Origin: Dichetophora obliterata
Taxonomy: Eukaryota; Arthropoda; Insecta; Diptera; Sciomyzidae
Assembly: GCA_963920525.1 (NCBI GenBank)
Contig: OY986440.1
Location: 18,752,023 to 18,816,022, forward strand
Direction: 5' to 3'
DNA: 64,000 bases
The notes under the pieces were generated by a model, which worked only from the letters and a program-made list of their open reading frames with translations, did not search any database and was not told where the DNA came from. The stretch's first letter is position 1. Each line of letters begins with the position of its first letter. The position numbers were made by a program, and so were the translations under genes. Below, one piece after another: positions 23,388 through 34,900 of the stretch.

Positions 23388-24360
23388 TTATTGAACTGTT
23401 TTGTTCAATTTTCTTTTACTCTGCATCGAATTGTTCACAATTTCTTTATTTAATAATCTTATTTTAAAAAACATTCGTGCGCGGAAAAACATTTTTTTTA
23501 TTTTGTTGTCACAAATAACATGCTCTGCACTTGTAATTTGCGTCTGCAAATAATTTTTGCTTATTAGCAGCCCGTCGCCATTTACGTCGTTGAAAACTTT
23601 TTCCAACGCAGTCATATGCGCCATGAGCTCTTCCGTTGGCTTGGCGAACCGCCTTCGCTTAAATGATCTACCTAACTAAGTGATGCTGCCGCTTCATCTT
23701 CCAGCCTTATGTTCGGAACGTCTTTGTGCAATTTGTGGCAGATGTATCACGCGAGGATTTCCAAACCGCTGTTCACTCCAAGAAAAAGATTAAAAATATT
23801 GAATTCTTAAAATTGTTAAATTTTACTTACACTTGCGAATATAGCTGCCGTATTTTCGCTTGAAGTAACTGCTCTGAAGAGCGGTTAGAAATAGAAGCGT
23901 CCCTGATTAGTTTTTCTATTTTCTCTACAGGAAAAACTTCTCCATGACCAACGACTCCTGAAGCAGAGCACTTACGATTTTTTTGTTTTCGCGCTTTAAA
24001 ATTCGCTGACATCGTTCTGCATTTGCTGGCTGCACCTCCTTGGTCATAACTGTTGGGACAGCGCCCGGCTTTAAGCGCATAGCTTTGCCAAAACCTATCG
24101 TAACATTTTTTAAAATAATATTTACGTGGAAATGTAGAAGTACTTACCCATTTGAACTTGGACCCTTCTTTCGAAGTCTTCAAGCAGAAAATGATCTCCA
24201 CAGATTCTTGCCATTGCAGTGTCGACATTTAGCCGACAAAAAATCTCCCATTGCTTACAAGCAATTTTTGCCTTGGGGAAACGGTAGAAACTAACGTATT
24301 TGTTTTTTTTTTTTGCTGTTGCAATTAATGTATGTCGCTACAGCACACTTCGTTTTAATA
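23388..24360 (-). pseudogene. THAP-domain transposon protein, copy 2
   Basis: The architecture matches copy 1: a THAP finger split by an intron, with the second half ending MRLKPGAVPTV, closer to the family consensus than copy 1. Here a 2-bp deletion shifts the frame after the ENK codons of exon 2, and a run of 12 A residues lies between the cysteine pair and FYRFP. The last part (23,388-23,624) keeps the basic C-terminal tail, in frame with exon 3 apart from one TAG. The catalytic core of a P-type transposase is absent. Confidence 0.65.
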
Positions 24361-24696
24361 TAAAAACACATTACATTTATATGATCTCTTTAAAATTTTA
24401 ACAAATAACATTCAACATCCAATCACTAATCGTAAACAAAAGATTTTGTGACCGATGACGTCAGACCTATCAGCTGTTTTTGTTTACAACATGGCGGCTC
24501 TTTTCTTTGCATGATCTTTATTTCTTGGTTCATGGGTTGAGAGTGCATTGAAAAACTCTCTGAGTACGAGTTCAATTCAATTTGCTCATATCAGTGCCTT
24601 TCAACTTTGCTTTCAATGTAGCTGACATTTTTTGTATCTTCTGCTGCATCACAGCGCGTATAATCTCTCAGCTTATTCAACTTATTCGCATATAAT

Positions 24697-24916
24697 CAGC
24701 CCAATCATGAAACATTTTCTCACGGGAGTTGAAAAAGGGAGTTTCCGTTTTTAAGATAAAGTTTAAAAACTTTTTGAAAATTTTCAATACAATTTTGTTT
24801 ATCAGCAGCCAATATTCATTAGTGTAAAATAAAAAAATGAGATGTCTTATCTGCTACCTTAAAACCGGAAACTCCCTTTTACAGCTCAAGGGAGAAAATG
24901 TTTCATGATTGGGCTG
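24697..24916. mobile_element. 220-bp MITE with CAGCCCAATCATGAAACA ends
   Basis: The inverted ends CAGCCCAATCATGAAACATT lie within the outer right arm of foldback A and are missing from the left arm. The target duplication is short and unclear. Confidence 0.65.
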
Positions 24917-24951
24917 ATTATCTCTTTATGATATATACTTTTTGGTTAAAC

Positions 24952-25646
24952 CACCTCACCTCAGTAAATCTACTTCTCCACGGTAAAGCCACCATGCCTA
25001 TTTATCGTCTGAAATCACATTGGCGAATTATCGGAGACTGTGCAAAAGTTCCAATAACTTTGTTGTTATTAAGGTTATGTGGCCGAAATTTGGTATGCAG
25101 CTTAAGGATGGAAGAAGCTGTCGAAAAATTATAGGATCATGGATGCTGGTTGTGATGGGCCAGCCACGTAGCAAGTTGCTAGGTCAAGAATTCCAATAAA
25201 TTTGTAGCTATTAAGGTTATGTGGCTATAATTTAGTCTCTAGCTTCCGGGTGGAAAATTATAGGGGGTAAGCATTTAGCATTTGATATGTCATTAAAATA
25301 CTTTTTTCGTTAGTATATTTATGCCTTACCTTGCTACCTTACCCATTAACACTTATTTTTTTGCATGTATCCATGAAATAAAAAGCTTTTTGATATGAAA
25401 ATATTTTTGTCAAAAATTAACCTTATTCACCTTTTTTAAATGAAAAAATCAAACAGAAAATTCCCACACATAGAACGCTTAAATTTAATTTGAACATAGA
25501 TATTTTAAATAAATAAACATCAACTTAAATAATTTGCTTGTGTAGGTACGTATACGAATGTAAAAATAACTCTTTGTATGGAAACAAATATATATATATA
25601 TGTATATAAATACAAAAGTACAGTACCAACTATCAATATTATAATA
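24952..25646. repeat. Minisatellite remnant and short tandem repeat downstream of the SLC17 gene
   Basis: CCACCTCACC...GTAAAGCC copies continue from the left flank of foldback A. Two copies of a roughly 140-bp unit follow (key phrase CTATTAAGGTTATGTGGC at about 25,210 and a similar one at 25,072). No gene is seen. Confidence 0.5.
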
Positions 25647-25652
25647 TTTATT
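25647..25652 (-). terminator. Candidate poly(A) signal of the SLC17 gene
   Basis: The minus strand reads AATAAA about 120 bp after the stop codon, in AT-rich DNA. Other AATAAA-like hexamers occur nearby, so the exact cleavage site is uncertain. Confidence 0.4.
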
Positions 25653-25774
25653 AAACTAATAAATAACAATAAAGTACATTTGCTGCATATTTTGGTAGTT
25701 GATGTAGTAGTGGTAGTTGCTGTTGTTGTTCTTTTTCTTATTTCTTAAAATAATATGCAAAATAAAAGCTGGTG

Positions 25775-25966
25775 CTAATCATTAGTTTTAGGTAAAGTTG
25801 AATCCTTCTTTAGCATCTGGCTATCCTCTGAAGATTCATCACGAGGTGGCGGCGCATAGTTCCACTTTTGAATTTCGGCTGTTCCGTATATTTGGAAAAC
25901 CACATAGGTCAATATAGTCACTGCCGATGAAATGGCAAAAACAGTTTGCCACTCCTCAATGGATTG
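25775..25966 (-). CDS. SLC17 transporter coding exon 5 with stop codon
   Basis: This 192-bp exon (63 codons plus TAG) follows a CTTCTCTTTAG acceptor. It encodes helix 12 (about residues 507-526), the family motif YGTAEIQKWN and a charged C-terminal tail ending TLPKTND. It lies 17.2 kb from exon 4 and between two giant foldback elements, yet it is intact. Confidence 0.93.
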   Translation of the reverse strand, partial: QSIEEWQTVFAISSAVTILTYVVFQIYGTAEIQKWNYAPPPRDESSEDSQMLKKDSTLPKTND

Positions 25967-28900
25967 CTAAAGAGAAGAAAAGACAAAAAATACACACAAA
26001 TTAATAATTTAAATATGGATATGTTGTTAAGGTAAACACTGTAATGCCTAAAAGCCAATATTATTTTAACAACCTATATCCTATAGGTCAATATCAATAC
26101 CTATATTGATTTTTTTTTTCAAAGTGAAAAAAGGTGTTAAGTTAATAGTGAATAAATCAATTTACTTTGTAATAGTGCTATTCATTGAACGCCGTATTGG
26201 TGATGTAAACAGCGTTTGTTCGTTAAGTTTACAGCAGCGTAATTTGCTATAACAAAATTGTAAGGGATTAAACATACGCAGCTTGCGGCACAAAAACGAG
26301 GTGTATACAGTACGTATAATGCGTATTTCATAATACTGAATACAATTTTGTTTTTGGCAATAAGTGTGTTTCAATTAAATTTACAAAATTAAAAATGCAG
26401 TTACCATTAATGGATCTAAAATTTCTGTAAAGTTGAAAATAATTTCGTGATGGCTATTTCGTTTTAATACAATTGCGCATTTTACTCGGTTAATATTCAG
26501 GGTGGGTTCGTGGAAGCGCTTAGCGTAAACTTATAGCTTTACGCTTTCAGTAATTATACGTCATGCATTGAATACCATTATTGTATTTATGTTACATAAG
26601 TATTATATTTTTAAATGTGAATAAAAGTATATAATATTTTCAGTTCATCCCCTTTGCCTATTACGTAAATATTTAAAAGAAAATTAAATAACATTTTTAT
26701 TTAAATTGTGCACGCGTAATATTCAGGGGTGCTATGGAAACCGACAATTGCCAAAATGGTTTTGAAATTGAAACATATTTCATTTTGGTGTCATAGAAAC
26801 CGATTTAGAAACTGGTTTCATTTCCGACAGTTTTGTGTATCTTAATCTTTAATCGGTGTCTATGACATAAAAGTGAAATCTGTGTCAATTTCAAAACCAA
26901 TTCTGACAGTTGTCGGTTTCCATAACAACCCTGACTAATAAAACTTTTTAAATAATTTTTGAATAAAATATGAACGTATTTATAAAGAATTTAATAAAAC
27001 CAATTTTCAAAATGCAATATGATATTTAATTATCACATTTTTTATTACTAAGGCACCAAAATTAGTTTTTTATTTTAAATAAAAATATTTACGAACTTGA
27101 TTTTAAAGTTATACGCTGTCGTATGTCTGCCAGTTGCATTTACATCATTGGTTCATTTGGATTTTTGGTGGTGTATCTATAAGCAGCGTGTTGGTACTTT
27201 GCCATAGCGTGCTAAATACTTTAGGTCACAAATCAATTGACCTAGTACAGACTACCGAACCTTACAGCAAACATAAAATCATTTTTATATTTGATTATAA
27301 AAATTAAATGAATTTAGAAAATTAATTTTATTTATCCACGTTTTTTTCTTGGATTGAATTCATGCACAAAAACAAAAAAAAAATGGTTAGTATCATACAA
27401 GGACATCCCAAATGACAAAAAACATGTGCCAAGATACCAAAACTCGTTATCCAACATGGTTTAGAAAGCGATATTCAGAAAAGTGTAAAAATAAGCGCTT
27501 AGTATTACCCATAGAAATAAAAAATAAGGAAATGGTGTTTCGCACACATACAGTGTACATGTAGCAAGGAGAATAAATAATAGTAAAGAGATTTCAAAGG
27601 CGAATTAGTTCAATAAGGCGAAAAATTATGACCACTGAGGTGCATAATGAGTCGACCGAAAACAAATCGTGCTGAGATAATTTTGTAGTACACTCGCAAC
27701 CAGCGTTGCCATATGCTCCGATATATCGGATATGTTACGATTTTAATACTTGAATCCGACGTTCCGATATTTGACCAAAATTCTTCAAAATGTTACGATT
27801 TCAGAAAAAGTAGATCCGGCGTCCGATTTTGCATATATTTTTATATACATACATATATAAAAAGAAAAAATAGTATAATAAAATTGATGGCAACTTTTAA
27901 ATAAAAAGATGCGATGGTACTTTTGCATTTCCAACAATGGAAAAATTTATTTTTGAATTGTTAAGCTTACCGAATTCCTCAGCTAACGTTGAGCGAACTT
28001 TTAGTCAAATAAATATTAATAAAACTAAAGTTCGGAATAGATTAGAGTTAGATACAATGGAAGGAACTCTGCATACAAAAGATTATCTGCGTATAAAATC
28101 TTTTAACTGTTTTAGGCTTGAAATTGATAAAGAATTGATAAACAAATTTAATAAAGCAATGTATATATGACTTCGAAAAAATTATATTTTTTTACACATA
28201 TTTTTTTCACTAAAATCTAATTTTTTTGTAGTTTTTTCTGGCTTAAACATTTTTTCGTTAATTTATTTGAAGCAAAAGCTTTACATTTATAGAGTTAAAA
28301 TTGAAAAATTATGTATTATAGCTCTATGCATTTCATTTTTACCGATTTAAGAGATCTACATTAAACCAAACTGTGTTGCAAATGTATTTTTAATTTGATT
28401 TTTACTCTTTGTTTGTGTGTTCAAAAATATTTTCAAAATCTAATTTATTATAATATATTTTCTATATATAAAATTATTATTGAATTGACTTTTGAAAAAA
28501 ATGTGATTCATTTAAATAAATAAACCTTAAATATACGTTATACGTCTAATAAAATGCAATATTTTATTTGTCTTCTTTGTTGTAAAATGCGACTGAAAAT
28601 TTCTTAGTTCTTGTTTTCAGAGTTTCACAAATCCGACGAGAAATCCGACGAGCAGAGTGCAAAAGTTACGCTGTAAAATTTTTTTTCATGACAACACTGC
28701 TCGCAACTGGTTTGCTAATGAAGACATGTTGCGAGTGTGAGCGGCCAGAGGAGAGGAATGAAAACACCAGCAAAGTCAAGCAACAACGAAAACAAAAGCA
28801 CAGATCATATGGCAATTGGAAACTCTTAAGTATCCGCATTGACTATTATAAATGAAAATGCAAAAAATCTAATTGTCACTGTTTTTAGCGCATTTAGCCA

Positions 28901-31900
28901 AAGAAGTAAAATATAAGGAAATGGTGTTGCTTACACATATACTGTACGTGAACTGTCGCACCATTCGTAAATTGTGCGAGCGAGAAAGAGTGTGTTTTTT
29001 GACATTTTTGAGAACCCTGGCATCTGATTGGAAGACTCCTCAGCAAAATAGTTGAAAATAATTCAATTTTAAGCATTTTTCACTGCTTAAAAAGCAACAA
29101 AATTAAAGAAAAAAACCACTAAAACAAATGCAATATGAGTTGTGCGGTTAAGAATTGTAAAAGTTCCAGAAAACTTAAAAACAATGCGCATTCGTTCCAC
29201 AGGTAAATATGTAAATACGGTTTAAATTCTTTTAACAAAAGTGCTTTATTTAGTTTCTAACGATATTTTTTTAACTTATTTGTGTTAGAAATGTATATAT
29301 TTCTTATTAAAAATGGTTTAAAAATGCAATTTAGACCCCGTCGATTTTCCGCCAGTTTGATCAAACCACATCTGTCAAAACGCAAACACTTCTTCAGGGG
29401 CGCAGTCATTTTTCGCAGTTGAATACATGTTTGGGGCGCTCTTGTTTTCAGCATAGTGAATCAGATTTAGTACCTGTTTGTTAAATTTTTCTGATTTTTA
29501 TACAACAACTAGGCAGAAACACCCGAAAAAATAAGGATTTTAAAAAATTAACCTAATTTAATTTGTAATTAAAGTTGAAGTTTAGAATTTATAGGCCTTC
29601 ATATATAAAAAAATTACCTAAAAATCTTGCAGTTTTTCTAGTTTTTCAACAAAACTAAGTTTTATGGGTATTAAAACAAAGGTTATGTGCGTATCTATTC
29701 AACGATGTATCAAATTTAGAATTCCATAAGAATTCATTAAGATATAATTTTTTATAATTAGAATTTGTCTGAAAGACTAGTGGTTTATCTTTTACGAAAG
29801 CAATACATTAAAAGGAGAATTATTAAAAAGATAACTACATTCAGAACTGCTGTAGACAGAGAAGCCTGTGTGGTACTTACTGAGGTTTGTAAACCCTAAG
29901 CAGCATCCGAAGACCTCCTTTTGATACATTTTTTTTTTTTATTAAATTTGGAAAAACCTCGCGATTTTAAGTAAAAAAGCTTGTATCTTAAATGCATGTA
30001 TTTTTATGTTTGATATCTTGTTGAATAGATACTTGTTTTATCTCTCTTTTGATACCCATAAAGTTTAGTTTTGTTGGAAAACTTAAAAAATCAGCTAAAT
30101 TTTTAGTCCACTTTTTCCAACGTTGGATGCCTATAACTTCTAAGCCAATTGCGAGCGATCAAAAATTTTTTAAATAATTAGAGTTGTTGCTATTCTTGAA
30201 GTGTTTCTAAAATTTTAATGCATAAGAACAAACTTTAACAGTTTGGGCCTTCTTTTACGATACAACCGAATACGGCCCTTTGTGATTGTTTCTGTATTTG
30301 TGCGAACCAACACCAATATAGAAAATACCACACTTTTCTGCTATTACACCACTTCCTTATATTTTACTTCTTTGCATTTAGCTATTTGCATGCTTCCTTT
30401 TCTATGCCGAATTGGTTTCGTTTTATCCTCAGCTGAACGTTGCTGTTGTTGTTCTTGTTGTCAGCCATATATCTAACATAGCCAATATTGTTTTGTTTTG
30501 TTCTTAGCTGAATAGATAGAAACCAAGCAAATATTCCATTTTCGTGATCAATTAACTGTTTGAAAATATTTTACCTATATGTATTTCGAAATATTTGCAA
30601 CAAATATTTTCCTTCTTTTAATTAGATTTGATATTAAAAATATGTGATAATAATTATTGTGAAGAGTTCTAAATATCTATGTATTTGAAATTTCTTTTTT
30701 CAAATAATTTTCAATACAAAAAAATCTATTTCAACAATTTAAAAATTTTACTTATTAAAGTCCTTACCGCATTAATAACATATATACAAAGCCAACTTTT
30801 TGGTTACATAAAATCGAATCAAAGAAAGTTATACTACACACTATTCTTTGTTTGATTTCTGTTAAACATACATATTTATAATTTTTAATTAAACTTTTAA
30901 TACATATGTATGTATTTACATTTATGTATTTTATCTGGGCTTATCTATGTATTCATCTCATATCTGTTTATTCATCTTTGGTCTGTTTATCCATCTCTGG
31001 ACAGTTCAGAAAATCATTTATCTGCATATATTATATTTTAAAGGATTGCGAAAAAGTCCATTAAAAGAAAACTTCATGGTTTTTTTTTTTACAATATTGA
31101 TTTCAGCAAATTTTTTCACAGTTAGAAAAATGTGTTCAAAAATTATGTGAAATCTATCTAATTATGTGAAGTCTAAATGGAAAATTAACACATTTTGTTA
31201 AACATTTATCATTCATGTTAAACTTTTTCTATATACTGTTCCGATTTACAAGATTTGTCTTTATGTTTGTAAAAAAATTAAAAATAATGTAACGTAGTAG
31301 AAAGATATATTAACATATCATTAAATTTAAAGCTATAAAAAGTCGATATTAGTAAGTCGATATAAGAAGTAATAAAAACAGCACTTGAAGTATTTTTTAA
31401 AAAACCTGGTATGCACTTCGATCTATATTTAATTGTTATTTAAAATGAATTATCAAACAAAAACATCAGGTGAAAAGTACCGGAGTAGTGGTATTTTACT
31501 TTTCGAAAAAATTTTAAATTCTTTCCTGTTGTAATAACAAACTTTTAAAAAGCAACATTTTCAAAAATGCTAATAAAAATGTTGTTAAAATAATTTCTGA
31601 GACAAAACTTAAAAGAATTACAAAAAAGTTGTGTTATTACTTTAAATAACTTAATCATTATGACATTTTTTACTGAAAGTGCAACATTTTGTCAATTTTG
31701 AGTTTGAGAATTTTTACGTTATATTTAATAAATATCGCAAAAATTAAAATTAGTCAATGAGATTACGTTGGATAACCTGGTCGTTTTGAAAGTTTTTCCA
31801 GGAAGTGGAAAGTTTTGAAAATGTCGAGTTTGAGTATTTTTGCGAAATTAATTCCTAACAATCCAAAAATGCATAAATTTTAAAAAACAAAATCACAGGC

Positions 31901-34900
31901 GGTTGTGGCAACTTTTCAAAAAAAGTTATGACCGTTGAAACTTTACAGTTTCTTAAAAATCCTCAAAGTGCCTGTTTCTGGCATATTGATCAATTCAAAA
32001 TCCAGAGTATGCAGCCGTAATTTTGATTCTTCTTGCATTGGAGGGTCACGCCTTAAAAGTGGTTCAAGTCCAACCATACGTCTTGGTAAGTGTTATACAA
32101 TTTTGAAAAGTTTTAAAATAAATATAAATAAATCACTCATTTCGTGTTGCGTACAGGGACATTTTTCAGTACTTAAATGTAGGTATATTTCGGTGCTTTT
32201 TAATGATAAAACGAATTCAAATAATTTTTCTTTCATCCAGTTTGGTTCAGTATATGTCTATCTTTAAATTTTAACTTCACCCAAAAAAATCCTGTAGTAA
32301 AAATAAATAAAAATTTATTTAAAACAAATGTAAATTAGTAACTCACCGTGCAAATAAAAAAGTAATTATTTTTACTAATTTCAATTATTTACTTTTACTA
32401 CATATTTTTTAACTACAGAAAATAAATACATTTACATTAAAAATAAATGTTTTTTAATTTATTTATTAAAAAACTGCAAAACATTTTCTGCCACAGTACA
32501 AAGATTGCTTTTATTATAAGAAAATCAAAGAATTTTTGTATTAAAAAAATGCATTTAAAGATGTATACTTACCACAGTTCTTCATCACGAACCTTTTATA
32601 ATTATTTTAGTTGAAATAAATACAATTGCTATCAATTACATATTATGCAAATTATTTTATTGTAGATATTCTTTATTTAAATAAATGCATGTAAACAACT
32701 ACTAACTACATGCAACTACTTAGTGTAGTATTAATTATTTAAATGTAAATTGAGTAAAAATATATTGAATAACTACATATGTATTTAAGCCAATTGGTTT
32801 AAACAATTTATTAAAACAATAATCCAAACAATAATCCAAACATCAAGTATCTACACGGTTGCGTTCGGAGGACACCAAAAAGACTGCGGTTTAAGTTAAT
32901 TTAAAAAAAAACAGTCAATCAGCGAAATGTGCTGAAATTTCAAGATAAATTTTTATATGTATAATTATTATATTTATAAAAAGTGTAAATAGTACAGAAT
33001 TGAAAATTATAAAAATTAAAATTTCGGTCGGTTGCGTATGGTGTCCCCAATGGTTGCGTACGGTGGACACTTAAAAAAGGTTAACAATACGTGTTAAAAA
33101 AATTAAAATGTTATTAGCTGTGTCTTGTTGGGACCTTTACTGTTCCATGATTGTACAAGGTTGCCAATATTCGAAGCGCCCATTTTATTTTTAAATAAAT
33201 CAAAGAAACCACAATTTTTTGTCTGCTCGTCATGAATATCATTTAATTGGGTTCAGGTAGATTTGCTTACATTATTTCTTGAATATGATATCTCGTAAAT
33301 GGTCGCCATTGGCCTCTACGACATATTGTGCCCGTTTTGCAGCATTTTTCATGGTTTTCTTCAACATTTCGATGGGAATGGCGGTTATTTCTTGACGGAT
33401 GTTGGTTTTCAGCTCTTCTAGGGTCTTTGGCTTGTTGACGTAAACCTTTGATTTCAAATAACCCCACAAAAAGAAGTCTGGAGGCGTTAAATCTGGTGAT
33501 CTTGGCGGCCAATCGAAATCACCATTTTTTGACATCAAACGGCCAGGGAACAATTGCTTCAAAAATCGATTGTAGTGCGGCTTGTGTGTGGTGGCGCGCC
33601 GTCTTGTTGAAACCAGTAAAGCCTGATACGCTTTCGACGAACGATTGGCATGAAAAAATTGTTTATCATATCGCGATAACACTCCTGATTGACAGTAACT
33701 CTGTGGCCATTATCATCTTCGAAAAAGAACGGCCCAATGAGCATTTTAGCACAAACGCCGCACCAAACAGTGACTTTTGCATTGAGAAGAGGTACCTCTT
33801 GAATCTCTTGTGGATTTTCAGTGGCATAAATACGGCAATTTTGTTTGTTTACCGTTCCGTTCAACTGAAAATGAGCTTCATCGCTCATTGAGTTGAGTTT
33901 TCACTATTGACTTGTTTTCTTGGATGTAAATTTCAACAATTTTAGAGCGTTCGCGTGGCGTGTACTGTTCCATTGGCCGCATTCAGCGCAGACAACTGTT
34001 GTGAACTGTAATGGTAGCGCTACCTTAGTTCATGATGTTTTTCTCTGAATGTGTTGCTACTCTACACGTCAGAAGTTAGATTCAATTTAATTTTTATGTA
34101 AATTTAATTCAATTGCAAAGGTTTCTCACTTAAATTTGCTGCGTTCTTTCTGCGTTTATTAATTTAACAGCGTCAGTAACAGCATCTGACAGTTAAGCAA
34201 ACAGTTGTGTTCATGTAGCATAGAATTTGTTCGCTCGATTAAAAGGCGTTCGCAACTTTATCAGTTTTAGTTAGCGCTACCAAATTTCTACCATTCAGCG
34301 AATTTTTACACAACAGTTGCCAACTGTTGTCTGCGCTGAATGCGGCCATTGTAAACATTTGCTTGGAATGACGCTTCAAACGCGGTATGTCATTCATATC
34401 ACTGCGGAAAGTTACAGTGTTGCCAGATGGGCGCTTCGAATATTGACAACCCTGTAGATGTTTATATTTTGTTGCCTCAAAATTATGTTGATTTCGTATA
34501 TTCGGGATCTTTTAAATTTTTGCCCACTCATTTTTAAATTTATTTTCGAATCCTCTATTTCTTGTTTCTTTCTTAATAGACATATTTTCTCATTTTATAA
34601 CATTTTCTAGAAAATCTTCCCTATTTTTAAAAAAATTAAAATAAAACCTCAAAAAAAAACTACTACTGGGTATTCTAACTATTTTATTTATAAATGGACT
34701 TAGAAATATATATCATGCATTCCGTAAAAAAGTAAACTGCAAATCGAAAAAATCAACTTTATGCAAACTAAAAATGTTTTGTACCGTACTTCAGCACATA
34801 CTATGTGCAGTAAGAAATAAAAGAAAATACGGTTTTTCTATTATTTTAGTGTGTGAATTTTAACATAGTAAACGCATTTTTAGTAAGCGAATTTTTTTTA

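Larger units (their letters stand above)
22945..24534 (-). mobile_element. THAP element with 9-bp target duplication, copy 2
   Basis: It has the same CATGAACCAA ends as copy 1, flanked by GGTTGAGAG on both sides (22936-22944, 24535-24543). The left arm of foldback A keeps the empty site (about 12,695). It lacks the 481-bp insert of copy 1 but contains a 140-bp MITE at 22,956. Confidence 0.85.
10570..24944. mobile_element. Foldback A: giant palindromic transposon, Galileo/Foldback-like
   Basis: The ends CAAAAAGTATATATCATAAA (10570) and its inverted copy ending at 24944 are flanked by GTAAAAC and GTTAAAC, a 7-bp target duplication with one difference. Arms from 10570 to about 13755 and from about 21640 to 24944 are inverted copies once later insertions are removed. 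Outer-arm sequence is related to foldback B (for example GGCGAATAAGTTGAATAAGC against GGCGAATTAGTTCAATAAGG). Long inverted arms with 7-bp duplications match Galileo of the P superfamily, but no transposase core is seen, so the assignment is an inference. Confidence 0.7.
33156..34454 (-). mobile_element. DD41D mariner, deleted copy with MITE insertion
   Basis: It belongs to the same family as 6032-7336, in opposite orientation, with TA on both sides (33154-33155, 34455-34456). The right arm of foldback B keeps the single TA (about 35,400). The N-terminal half of the transposase is deleted near 33,890, and a MITE sits at 33,975. Confidence 0.9.

Noticed and set aside
29257..29454. 65-codon minus-strand frame
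   Set aside because: It lies within the deleted P-like element, on the strand opposite its THAP exon, with no motif.
31935..32267. A novel 110-residue host gene duplicated at 36.2 kb
   Set aside because: Both copies lie in mirrored transposon arms and match half of a THAP finger ending at a splice donor.
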